This document shows, one piece after another, positions 26,906 through 34,599 of a stretch of DNA of 64,000 bases. Where the stretch lies: assembly GCF_031628175.1 (NCBI RefSeq), contig NZ_JAVLVT010000001.1, positions 1 to 64,000 of the forward strand, given 5' to 3'. The notes under the pieces were generated by a model that saw nothing but the letters and a program-made list of their open reading frames with translations, was not told the DNA's origin and did not search any database. Position numbers and translations under genes: made by a program. The DNA comes from Lipingzhangella_A rawalii (GTDB lineage Bacteria; Actinomycetota; Actinomycetes; Streptosporangiales; Streptosporangiaceae). The number at the start of each line of letters is the position of its first letter. Position 1 is the stretch's first letter.

Positions 26906-28306
26906 GTGAGGGATGCGCAAGCTACCACGAGCAGTGGCGAGGACCCCGACGGGCTGGGCCGGCCGCTGGCGCCGGCGGTGCGGGAGCGCGTCGTGGATCA
27001 CGCCTCGGCCACGCTCCAAGCGCTGCCGCAGGCGGAGATCCCGGCGGCACTGCGGCAGGTGGCGCGGTTCGAACCCAAACGTCGAGCCCGTCTGGCCGGT
27101 GGGCAGATCGCTGCGCAGCTGGAGAAAGATCCGGTGTTCCGTGCCGCGGTGACCCAGCAACTGTCTGAGGAGTTTCCCGAGGTCGTTGCCGCCCTGCGGG
27201 AGGGCACGACTCCCGCTGCGGCAGATCCGGTGACGGTTGCGGCCGTCGCTTATCTGGTCCGCGGGCCGGACTGGGTCGAGATCGTCACGGCTGCCGAGAC
27301 GGAGCTGCGACGCGAGGAGGAACACCAGGCCGAGCGAGAGGCCCAGGACAGCCTGCGCAGTCTCCAGAAGAAGGTGGACGACACCCGTCGCCAGGCCCGC
27401 GAGGAACAACGGCGACTGCGTTCGGAACTGCGCACGGCACGCAGCACTATCGCCGATCTACGTCGCGCGGCTCACGCCGAGCGTACGCGAGCTCGCCGCG
27501 CGGAGGATCGGGCCGAGCAGGTGGAGCAGGAGACCCAGGGCGAGGTGTCGCGGCTACGGGAGGAGCTGGCGGCGGCTCGCGCCGAGAACCGCCGGCTGCG
27601 GGAACGCCTGGAGACCGCCCAGTCTCAGGCCGACAGCGCGCGCCAGGCAGCCAAGGCCGGTCGTAGTGCCGAGGATGCGCGGCTGCGGGTGCTGCTGGAG
27701 GTGCTCCAGGGGGCTGCGCACGGACTCTGGCGTGAACTGGACCTGCCCAGCACGATCGAACGTCCCGCGGACCTGGTGGCCGAGGTTGAGACCGCGACGG
27801 GAAAGGAGGCCACCCGCGGCGAACGGGAACGTGGACAGCCTGCGACGACGGCCCCCATGCCGGCCGCGGGCCGTCCGGATGACGATCCCGGACTGTTGGA
27901 CGAGGTCCTGCGCATGCCGCAGGTGCATTTGCTCGTGGACGGCTACAACGTAACCAAGTCCGCCCATCCAGAGATGACACTCCAAGAACAGCGGGAGTGG
28001 TTGCTTGCGGGCCTGGAGGGTCTCGCCGCCCGCACTCGCGCGGAGATCACCTGCGTCTTCGACGGTGCGAACATGGCCACCCCCGTGCCGACGCCCCCGT
28101 CCCGTCGTCGCGTACGTCTCCTGTTCAGCGCTGCGGAAGAAACGGCGGACACGCTGATCATTCGCATGGTCCGCGCTGAACCGGCCGGGCGCCCCATCGC
28201 CGTGGTTAGCTCGGATGCCGAGATCGCCTCCACGGTCCGGCGAGCCGGGGCGCGGGCGCTGCCCAGCGCCGTGCTGGCCCGGGGCCTGCGGGCGGCAACG
28301 AACTGA
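26906..28306 (+). CDS. Coiled-coil NYN-domain (PIN-like) ribonuclease
   Basis: This 466-residue protein has an N-terminal helical region, a long coiled coil (about 125-240, dense in Glu, Arg and Gln) and a C-terminal NYN domain (about 335-466). Acidic residues expected for metal-dependent RNA cleavage are visible in HLLVDGYNVTKS, CVFDGANM, ADTLIIRM and VVSSDAEI. YacP-type NYN proteins act on RNA. It diverges from the DEDDh/GIY-YIG gene with a 59-base gap. Its last 26 coding bases are the first copy of a 40-bp tandem repeat. Confidence 0.85.
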   Translation: MRDAQATTSSGEDPDGLGRPLAPAVRERVVDHASATLQALPQAEIPAALRQVARFEPKRRARLAGGQIAAQLEKDPVFRAAVTQQLSEEFPEVVAALREGTTPAAADPVTVAAVAYLVRGPDWVEIVTAAETELRREEEHQAEREAQDSLRSLQKKVDDTRRQAREEQRRLRSELRTARSTIADLRRAAHAERTRARRAEDRAEQVEQETQGEVSRLREELAAARAENRRLRERLETAQSQADSARQAAKAGRSAEDARLRVLLEVLQGAAHGLWRELDLPSTIERPADLVAEVETATGKEATRGERERGQPATTAPMPAAGRPDDDPGLLDEVLRMPQVHLLVDGYNVTKSAHPEMTLQEQREWLLAGLEGLAARTRAEITCVFDGANMATPVPTPPSRRRVRLLFSAAEETADTLIIRMVRAEPAGRPIAVVSSDAEIASTVRRAGARALPSAVLARGLRAATN

Positions 28307-28400
28307 GCACGCACTGGTCCGGGGCCTGCGGGCGGCAACGAACTGAGCACGCACTGGTCCGGGGCCTGCGGGCGGCAACGAACTGAGCACGCACTGGTCC
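28281..28400. repeat. Three perfect tandem copies of a 40-bp unit
   Basis: The unit begins GGGGCCTGCG and ends GCACTGGTCC; copies lie at 28281-28320, 28321-28360 and 28361-28400 with no mismatch. The first copy contains the last codons and stop of the NYN gene, so the stop codon and its context are triplicated. The unit is not a multiple of three. Perfect identity suggests a recent or continually homogenised expansion. Confidence 0.97.
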
Positions 28401-28436
28401 GGGCCGTGGGTTGTGTGGATCTGCGGGGTGCCTTCG

Positions 28437-28470
28437 GTGCGCCGGGAGACGAGGTGCGCCGGGAGACGAG
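28437..28470. repeat. 17-bp tandem duplication
   Basis: GTGCGCCGGGAGACGAG occurs twice without gap at 28437-28453 and 28454-28470. It lies 36 bases after the 40-bp repeat array. Confidence 0.95.
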
Positions 28471-28725
28471 GAGCACGGTGGGGTGCGGGCGGTGGCGGGG
28501 TGTACTGGCCGCGGAGGTCGGTCACACCCAACCCGGCTGATGCATGTACACAGGGTCTTCGGTGCCGGTGCGGATGGCGAAGGTCCGACCGTCCGGACGG
28601 CCCGCGACGTGCCGCGCCAGCGCTAGGTGGGGGGCGTGTTCGTCCTGGAGTCGGAACCGTCGGCGGCGTTCGCAGGATCCGTTCCTGTTCGGAGGCCGGG
28701 TGCGGGTGCGGAGGTGGGACGTGTC

Positions 28726-28827
28726 CTGGGGGCGATGGTGGGTGTGGTGTGGGGTTGCCCGTGCGCGTCGTGTCGGCCGGCGGCGGCATCGCGCCCTGGG
28801 GACGCTCGGCCGCACGACGGCCAGCGG
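28726..28827 (+). repeat. Left arm of ~100-bp imperfect inverted repeat
   Basis: This arm matches the reverse complement of 29202-29305 at roughly 85-88% by eye. Shared blocks include GATGGTGGGTG, GGTTGCCCG, TGTCGGCCG, TCGCGCCCTGGGG and CGCACGACGGCCAGCGG. The spacer is 374 bases. Confidence 0.9.
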
Positions 28828-28959
28828 GCGTGGGGGGCGTGTGCAGTGTGCTGCGCCGGGCTGGGAATCGTTCCTCGCAGGGGCGCCCGTCCGTGGGCTT
28901 ACGGGCGGCGGTGTGGGAGCGCGCCAGCCAGCCCGAGCTGGGCCGCTCCGACGGCCCGC

Positions 28960-28983
28960 GGGCCTGGTGGCGTCACCAGGCCC
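28960..28983. repeat. Perfect 10-bp palindrome in the spacer
   Basis: GGGCCTGGTG-gcgt-CACCAGGCCC lies near the middle of the spacer of the large inverted repeat and would fold into a stable hairpin in RNA. Confidence 0.9.
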
Positions 28984-29201
28984 AGGGTGGGGTCCCTGTG
29001 CGGGGCTGCGGGTCTGGGGGTGCAGGTCGCCGGCCGGGCCGGGACCGCATCCCTGGAGCGGTCGGCCTGGTGTGTGGTCACGGGTGTGGGGAAACCACTC
29101 TGCCCACCCTCGCCCACAGGCAGGAGCAACCAGCCGTACCCCACGCCCGCCGGCTGTCAGCACGGTGCGTAGGGCTACCCGACCACTGGCACCACGATTC
29201 T

Positions 29202-29305
29202 CCGCTGGCCGTCGTGCGGGGGAGCGCCCCCAGGGCGCGACGCCGCCGGCGGCCGACACGGCGCGCGCGGGCAACCACCCACCGCACCCACCATCACCCC
29301 CGCAG
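29202..29305 (-). repeat. Right arm of ~100-bp imperfect inverted repeat
   Basis: Read on the minus strand this starts CTGCGGGGGTGATGGTGGGTG and ends CACGACGGCCAGCGG, pairing with 28726-28827. Differences are scattered substitutions and small indels rather than one block, as expected for an old duplication. Confidence 0.9.
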
Positions 29306-29465
29306 AGAGCCGGCGCTGGTGTTGGCCCAACCACGAGTAGAGACAACGCGAGGTACGCCAGGGCGCCGCCGTACGCTTGAGCCACAGGCAGACTCACCCC
29401 CACGCCACAGCCAACCGGGCGAGCCCCAGATCCCACCAGCCCGAGCATGTACGTCCCTGTGCCCC

Positions 29466-29518
29466 GGCCCCGGGGCCGTCGGTTGCCGCGCCCCGGTTGG
29501 CCCCGGGGCCGTCGGTTG
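29466..29518 (+). repeat. 20-bp direct repeat
   Basis: GGCCCCGGGGCCGTCGGTTG occurs at 29466-29485 and again at 29499-29518. Each copy contains the self-complementary GGCCCCGGGGCC. Confidence 0.95.
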
Positions 29519-29838
29519 TCCACAGTGGCGGGTAGGATCGCTGCGGAGGACATCCGAGAACGTGGACGGGTTCGGTCCGAGGCTGCACATCCCGGTGGGT
29601 GGGGTCTCCGAGGATTCTGGGGACACGGTTGTCACCTGGGACGGTTGTGCAGCGCGTGCCCGTCCGCTACCTTTCTGTCCGAAGCCTGTCCCCTCTGCTC
29701 CGGTTGGGCGATACTGCCCCGGAGCGTGTCCCCACCGGCTTTCGCGGACCGCGGCCGAGACAACGATGCGCCCTGGTGGCGGCGATCCGCGGGCCCGCGT
29801 GTGCCGCTGGGTCACAGATCGAAGGAGCGTGTACCGCC

Positions 29839-30822
29839 GTGACTGACAGCGTAGGTCGGCGTACGGGTCGTCGGATCGTCACTGGCCTGAGCTTTGCCGC
29901 GGCTGGTGGTCTGGTCCTGCCGGCCGGGGTTGCCCACGCCGATCCGGAGCCCTCGGAAGACGAGGTCAGAGAGCGCGTCCAGGAGCTCGACGAGGAGGTC
30001 AGCGAGCTGGTCGAGGCCTACAACGAGGCCGAGGAGGACGCGGAGGCGGCCGAGGAACGCCTCGAGGAGATCGAGGAACAGATCGAGGAGGAGGAAGAGC
30101 GGCACAGCGGTCTCCGCGATGACGTGCGTCAGCTCGCCAGCTCCGTTTACCAGGGCAACGACCTCGACTCGACGACCAATATCCTCTCGGTGGACGATCC
30201 GGACACCCTCCTCGAACAGGCCGACGACCTGGACTACCTCTCGGACAGCCGGTACGCACAGCTGGAAGAGTTCGTGGAGTCCTCGGAACGTCTGGAAGGG
30301 CTGCGTGAGGAGGCCGAGGAGGCCCACGACGAGGCCGACGAGCACCTCTCCGACATCGAGGAGCAGCGTGAGGAGGTCGAGGAGGCACTCGCGGAGCAGG
30401 AAGCCCTCCTGGACGAGTTCGACTCACCGGGAAGCACCGAGAGTGTTGACTACGACGGGAGCGCCTCCGGCGACGCTCGGGGAGCCATTGACTATGCCCT
30501 GGCCCAGGTCGGCAAGCCCTATGTGTGGGGTGGGACTGGCCCGGACGGCTTCGACTGCTCCGGGCTTACCATGCGCGCCTGGGGCTCGGTTGGGGTGAAT
30601 CTTCCGCGCACCACGGGTGGCCAGTCGGGTGTCGGCACGCGGGTCTCCAAGGGTGAGCTCCAGCCCGGCGACCTGGTGTTCTTCTACGGTGGCGTCTCAC
30701 ACATGGGGTTGTACCTCGGGGACAACCAGATGGTGCACGCCCCCAGTAGTGGCCGCCACGTCGAGGTGGTCTCCCTCGCCGGCTACTGGGATGGGCATTT
30801 CCAGTTCGGAGTGCGGGTCTAG
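29839..30822 (+). CDS. NlpC/P60 peptidoglycan endopeptidase with coiled-coil N-terminus
   Basis: The 327-residue secreted protein has a signal peptide (about 1-35, ending GVAHA), a highly acidic coiled coil (about 38-205) and a C-terminal NlpC/P60 domain. The active site is visible: nucleophile Cys240 in DGFDCSGLTMRAW, and a histidine in GVSHMGLYLG. Such enzymes cut D-iGlu-mDAP bonds in the cell wall and often help daughter-cell separation. Mycobacterial Rv2190c and RipA-type proteins share the layout. GTG at 29839 follows GAAGGAG. A 21-bp hairpin follows. Confidence 0.93.
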   Translation: MTDSVGRRTGRRIVTGLSFAAAGGLVLPAGVAHADPEPSEDEVRERVQELDEEVSELVEAYNEAEEDAEAAEERLEEIEEQIEEEEERHSGLRDDVRQLASSVYQGNDLDSTTNILSVDDPDTLLEQADDLDYLSDSRYAQLEEFVESSERLEGLREEAEEAHDEADEHLSDIEEQREEVEEALAEQEALLDEFDSPGSTESVDYDGSASGDARGAIDYALAQVGKPYVWGGTGPDGFDCSGLTMRAWGSVGVNLPRTTGGQSGVGTRVSKGELQPGDLVFFYGGVSHMGLYLGDNQMVHAPSSGRHVEVVSLAGYWDGHFQFGVRV

Positions 30823-30846
30823 GGACGTCCGTCCCAGCTTTTTCTT

Positions 30847-30891
30847 CGTGACTGCGCCCCGCAGAGCATGGCTCTGCGGGGCGCAGTCACG
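30847..30891 (+). terminator. Perfect 21-bp hairpin after NlpC/P60 gene
   Basis: The arms 30847-30867 and 30871-30891 are exact reverse complements (CGTGACTGCGCCCCGCAGAGC in the left arm is 21 bases, shown here by its two ends CGTGACTGCG and CGCAGAGC) around ATG as a three-base loop. It starts 25 bases after the stop codon. There is no U-tract. Confidence 0.75.
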
Positions 30892-31086
30892 CCTCGGATC
30901 GCCCGGCGGTGTGCGATCAGGGTGCCAGAGCCGCATCAGTTCCGTCCCGCAAGCTGTGTTGGGACGCGCTGGTGCGGGGGGCACGGCCCCGTGGGCGGCC
31001 GGCGTGGCACCTGGTGGGCTCTGCACCCCAGCACCGAATGCTCCTGCCCTGAGCCGGGCCTGGTTCCAGCCGGGCCCGGCACGCGT

Positions 31087-31118
31087 GCGGCCCGGGGCCG
31101 CGCACGGTCCCGGGCCGC
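31087..31118 (-). terminator. GC hairpin after fadD15
   Basis: GCGGCCCGGG and CCCGGGCCGC form a perfect 10-bp stem with a 12-base loop, 14 bases beyond the fadD15 stop on the minus strand. Confidence 0.6.
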
Positions 31119-31132
31119 AGTGCCGAGGAGGT

Positions 31133-32935
31133 TTACCCCTCCGCGTACATTTTCTCGATCTCGTTGGCGAACTGCTTGGTGACCACGTGCCGCTTGATCT
31201 TCATGGAGTCGCTGACGTAGCCGCCGGCGATGGTCCATTCCTCCGGGAGGATGGTGAACTTGCGAATCGACTCCGCCTTCGACACTGCGTTGTTGGCGTT
31301 GTCGATGGCTGTCTGGATCTCGGCGACCAGGTCCGGATCGTCGACAAGTTCGGCGATCTCACCTGTCTTGTTGTTCTGTTGCTTCCAGAACTCGATGGCC
31401 TCGGGGTCGATGGTGACCAGGGCGGAGATGAAGTTGCGGCCGTCGCCGACCACCATGCACTGGCTGACCAGGGAGTGGCCACTGACGCGGTCCTCCAGCA
31501 CGGCGGGGGCGACGTTCTTGCCCCCGGATGTCACCAGGATCTCCTTCTTGCGGCCGGTGATGCTGAGGTAGCCGTCCTCGTCGATGGAGCCCAGGTCACC
31601 ACTGCGGTACCAACCGTCCTCGGTGAAGGCGTCCTTGGTGGCGTCCTCCCGGTTGCGGTACCGCTGCATCACGTTGATGCCCTTGATCAGGACCTCGCCG
31701 TCCTCGTCCAGCTTGATACTGACACCCGGTAGCGGCCGGCCGACCGTTCCGACCTTGACCTTGTCCGGTGGGTTGACGGTTGCCGGAGCGGACGTCTCGG
31801 TGATGCCGTAGCCCTCGAGAATCGTGAGGCCCGCACCGCGGAAGAAGTGGCCCAGTCGGGAGCCGAGCGCGGATCCGCCGGAAACCGCGTACTGTGCCTT
31901 GCCGCCGATACGGTCCAGGATCTTGCGGTAGACGAGCTTGGCGAAGATCGCGTGCTTGATCCGTAGCCCAAGGCCAGGCCCACCGGGGGTGTCCTGGGCC
32001 TTGCTCCACTCGATCGCGGTGTCCGCGGCACGCTGGAAGATCTTGCCCTTGCCCTCGGACATGGCCTTCTGCTCGGCCTTGTTGTAGACCTTCTCGAAGA
32101 CACGGGGAACCGCCAGCAGGAAGGTGGGCTGGTAGCTGCCCAGGGCGTCGATCAGCTCCGGACCCACGTCCGGGAAGTGGCCCATGATCGTGTCCGACTC
32201 CACACAGCCGATCTGGATGATCCGGGCAAAGGAGTGGGCCAGCGGAAGGAACAGCAGAGTGGCACGGTTCTCCATGCCGAAAATGTCCTTGAGCTGGTCC
32301 TCGTTCACGTTGCGGATCGTGGCCAGAAGGTTGTGATGTGTGAGTTCACAGCCCTTCGGGCGCCCCGTCGTGCCCGAGGTGTAGATGATCGTCGCGAGCT
32401 GTTCTGCGGTGACGCTCGTGCGACGGTCCTCCAGGGCCTCGTCGGAGATGTCCGTGCCGGCCGAGCGGAGCTCGTCCAGTGCGCCCCCGTCGATCTGCCA
32501 CACGTGGGTGAGTCCCTCGAGGTTGCCCCGCACCTCTTCGACCCGGCCCTGGTGCTCGGCGTGCTCGACGAACACCGCCTTGGCGCCGGAGTCACTCAGG
32601 ACCCACTCCACCTGCTCCGCGGAGGAGGTCTCGTAGATGGGAACGGTGACGGCGCCCGCCGTCCAGATCGCATAGTCGAGAAGAGTCCACTCGTAGCGCG
32701 TACGGGCCATGAGGCCGACCCGGTCACCCTGGTCGATCCCGGACGCCACCAGCCCCTTGGCGAGGGCGGATACGTCGTCACGGAACTCTCGTGCGGTGAC
32801 GTCGCGCCAGCTGGCTCCCTCCTGTCTCCGGAACATCACCCCATTGGGTTCTGCCGCGGCGCGTTCGAAGACCTTGTCAGTCAGCCGTTGGTCGGAGGTG
32901 ACCTCCACCTTGGCCTGGTTGGTGTACTCGCGCAC
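31133..32935 (-). CDS. fadD15: Long-chain fatty acid-CoA ligase (FadD15-like)
   Basis: The 600-residue adenylate-forming enzyme activates long-chain fatty acids to acyl-CoA through acyl-AMP. Visible blocks are the P-loop-like YTSGTTGRPKGCELTHHN, the A5-type EGYGITETSAPATVN, YRSGDLGSIDEDGYL and GRKKEILVTSGGKNVAP. The start VREYTNQAKVE matches the actinobacterial family, and its GTG at 32935 follows CCAGGAGC. The gene lies beside the NlpC/P60 gene as in Mycobacterium (Rv2187), supporting an ancient shared layout. Confidence 0.93.
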   Translation of the reverse strand: MREYTNQAKVEVTSDQRLTDKVFERAAAEPNGVMFRRQEGASWRDVTAREFRDDVSALAKGLVASGIDQGDRVGLMARTRYEWTLLDYAIWTAGAVTVPIYETSSAEQVEWVLSDSGAKAVFVEHAEHQGRVEEVRGNLEGLTHVWQIDGGALDELRSAGTDISDEALEDRRTSVTAEQLATIIYTSGTTGRPKGCELTHHNLLATIRNVNEDQLKDIFGMENRATLLFLPLAHSFARIIQIGCVESDTIMGHFPDVGPELIDALGSYQPTFLLAVPRVFEKVYNKAEQKAMSEGKGKIFQRAADTAIEWSKAQDTPGGPGLGLRIKHAIFAKLVYRKILDRIGGKAQYAVSGGSALGSRLGHFFRGAGLTILEGYGITETSAPATVNPPDKVKVGTVGRPLPGVSIKLDEDGEVLIKGINVMQRYRNREDATKDAFTEDGWYRSGDLGSIDEDGYLSITGRKKEILVTSGGKNVAPAVLEDRVSGHSLVSQCMVVGDGRNFISALVTIDPEAIEFWKQQNNKTGEIAELVDDPDLVAEIQTAIDNANNAVSKAESIRKFTILPEEWTIAGGYVSDSMKIKRHVVTKQFANEIEKMYAEG

Positions 32936-33141
32936 GAATCTCGCTCCTGGACTACGACATACTCGGCTCGGAAACGTGACGACGGTAACAAGATCTGCTA
33001 CCCGCCGGTAGGTATGAGAGCCTACTTGGTACCTGAAAGTAATCTGACCTTGATTCTGTCCGCGTGTCACCTGGGGATCCGACTCCGTCTACGCAGAGCG
33101 GTTACGGTGGCACCACGAGCTGAGACAAGGGTTGGTCGATT

Positions 33142-33543
33142 ATGGCAGAACGTGAAGGTACGGATCGTGAGACCAACGCGTCCACGGACATCATTGACGA
33201 TGCGCTTCGGCTGGTGGACACCCTACAGCGCAAGCTGATCGTGGCCGGTGTCCGGCGTGGTGTGTCCGGAACGACCTCCGCCCCGGCCAAAGGTGACGTC
33301 TGGGAGGAAGCCGTCAAGGAGGAGCCACGTCAGGAGGATCCCCCTCTGGATCAGCTCGTCCAGATCGCCCGCACGGCCGCCCCCGAGGTGGCCGGACACC
33401 TGGGCCGGGCCGGGTCGACCCTGCTGGGGGCGCTCGGGGAGAGCTGGCAGGTGGTGGAACGCTCGCTGCGGCAGGCCGAACAGCAACGCTCCAGTTCCAC
33501 GGACACCTCCTCCGATACCTCCGAGCTGACGGACGGCCGGTAG
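33142..33543 (+). CDS. Hypothetical protein upstream of glucokinase
   Basis: A 133-residue, soluble and mostly helical protein that I cannot place with confidence. It begins with a charged stretch, has the helix DIIDDALRLVDTLQRKLIVAGV, a variable linker, and a second helical segment GRAGSTLLGALGESWQVVERSL. The C-terminus is Ser/Thr/Asp-rich. Similar short proteins (DUF5304-like) precede the glucokinase gene in Streptomyces, so it may belong to that family. It lies 81 bases upstream of glkA. Confidence 0.65.
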   Translation: MAEREGTDRETNASTDIIDDALRLVDTLQRKLIVAGVRRGVSGTTSAPAKGDVWEEAVKEEPRQEDPPLDQLVQIARTAAPEVAGHLGRAGSTLLGALGESWQVVERSLRQAEQQRSSSTDTSSDTSELTDGR

Positions 33544-33624
33544 GGGGGTTGGACGTGATCCCGGTCCAGGCTGGTTTAATCCAATGGTTTACTCCAGTTG
33601 GATCGAGCGAGCGAGAGGACCGGG

Positions 33625-34581
33625 ATGCGGCTAACGATCGGTGTGGACGTCGGCGGGACCAAGGTGGCCGCCGGAGTTGTCGACACGACAGGAACCGTGC
33701 ACCGCACCGTGCGGCAGCCAACTCCCTCAACGGAGGGGCCCGACGCGGCGACGGAGGTGGTCTGCGCCGCCATCGAGGAGCTTCTGGGGGACCCTGGGCT
33801 TGGCGCCGAGGTCGACGGCATTGGGATCGGGACCCCGGGTTTCGTGGACGAGAGTCGTTCGGTGGTCACCTTCGCCCCGAACCTCCCCTGGCGGGAGGAA
33901 CCGCTACGGAGCCGGGTTCACGAGCGGTTCGGCCTTCCGGTGGTCGTGGAGAACGATGCCAACGCCGCCGCGTGGGCCGAGGTGCGGTTCGGCGCCGCAC
34001 AGAACGCCAGCGAGGTGGTGTGCGTCACCCTCGGAACCGGGATCGGTGGGGGACTGGTCCTGGGGGGAGAGCCCTACCGGGGCAGATTCGGGATTGCCGC
34101 CGAGATCGGACACTTCCAGGTGGTTCCCAACGGTCGACGGTGTGGCTGCGGTAAGGACGGCTGCTGGGAACAGTACGCGAGCGGACGCGCACTCGTAGCC
34201 ACAGCACGCTCCCTGATGGACAGCGTGCCCGAGCGGGCCGTGCGGCTGCGGGAGCAGTGTGGCGACGACTCCCAACAACTCACCGGACAGGATGTGATGA
34301 CCGCGGCTCAGGCCGGAGACGCCATCGCCCTGGAGGCATTCGCTGTTGTCGGTGCGTGGGCGGGCCAGGGGATCGCGGCCCTGACCGCGATTCTCGACCC
34401 CGAGTACGTGGTGCTGGGTGGTGGGGTCGCCGATGGAGGCGAGATCATCATGGATCCGATGCGGGCTGCGTTCCAGAGGCACGTCACCGGTGGATCCTTC
34501 CGGCGGCTTCCCGAACTGCGTCAGGCGCAGCTGGGGTCGGCAGCCGGACTGGTGGGCGCCGCCGACCTGGCGCGACGCTGA
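33625..34581 (+). CDS. glkA: ROK family glucokinase
   Basis: This 318-residue sugar kinase starts MRLTIGVDVGGTKVAAGVV (phosphate-binding loop). The active-site VVVENDANAAAWAE holds the catalytic aspartate, TLGTGIGGGLVLGG is the ATP-binding segment, and CGCGKDGCWEQYASG is the ROK zinc motif. It phosphorylates glucose, and in Streptomyces GlkA also mediates carbon catabolite repression. The ATG at 33625 follows GAGAGGA. Confidence 0.94.
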   Translation: MRLTIGVDVGGTKVAAGVVDTTGTVHRTVRQPTPSTEGPDAATEVVCAAIEELLGDPGLGAEVDGIGIGTPGFVDESRSVVTFAPNLPWREEPLRSRVHERFGLPVVVENDANAAAWAEVRFGAAQNASEVVCVTLGTGIGGGLVLGGEPYRGRFGIAAEIGHFQVVPNGRRCGCGKDGCWEQYASGRALVATARSLMDSVPERAVRLREQCGDDSQQLTGQDVMTAAQAGDAIALEAFAVVGAWAGQGIAALTAILDPEYVVLGGGVADGGEIIMDPMRAAFQRHVTGGSFRRLPELRQAQLGSAAGLVGAADLARR

Positions 34582-34599
34582 CGAACACCGGTTCGCGTC

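Larger units (their letters stand above)
28401..29838. other. Gene-poor repeat island
   Basis: I see no convincing gene in about 1.44 kb. All frames stay open on both strands because of high GC, but the predicted peptides are Arg/Gly/Pro/Cys-rich, change character along their length, and no start has a good ribosome-binding site. The stretch holds a 17-bp tandem duplication, a ~100-bp imperfect inverted repeat around a 374-bp spacer, a perfect 10-bp palindrome and a 20-bp direct repeat. Its last ~250 bases probably carry the promoter of the NlpC/P60 gene. A structured RNA, a decayed mobile element or an unusual gene cannot be excluded. Confidence 0.6.
30823..31132. other. Convergent intergenic region with two terminators
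   Basis: No gene is seen in this 310-base gap between the NlpC/P60 gene and fadD15. It contains a perfect 21-bp hairpin near the left side and a 10-bp GC hairpin next to fadD15, described separately. Confidence 0.7.

Noticed and set aside
28281..28400. Three regular repeats could suggest a small CRISPR array
   Set aside because: The 40-bp units are directly abutting with no spacers, overlap a coding end, and no cas gene is nearby.
29519..29838. A c-di-AMP (ydaO-type) riboswitch before the NlpC/P60 gene
   Set aside because: Such elements often precede actinobacterial wall hydrolase genes, but I could not find the conserved blocks of that aptamer here.
28413..29846. Very long open frames on both strands in the repeat island
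   Set aside because: Predicted peptides are low-complexity Arg/Gly/Pro/Cys, overlap on opposite strands, and no frame keeps a coding-type codon pattern or a good ribosome-binding site.
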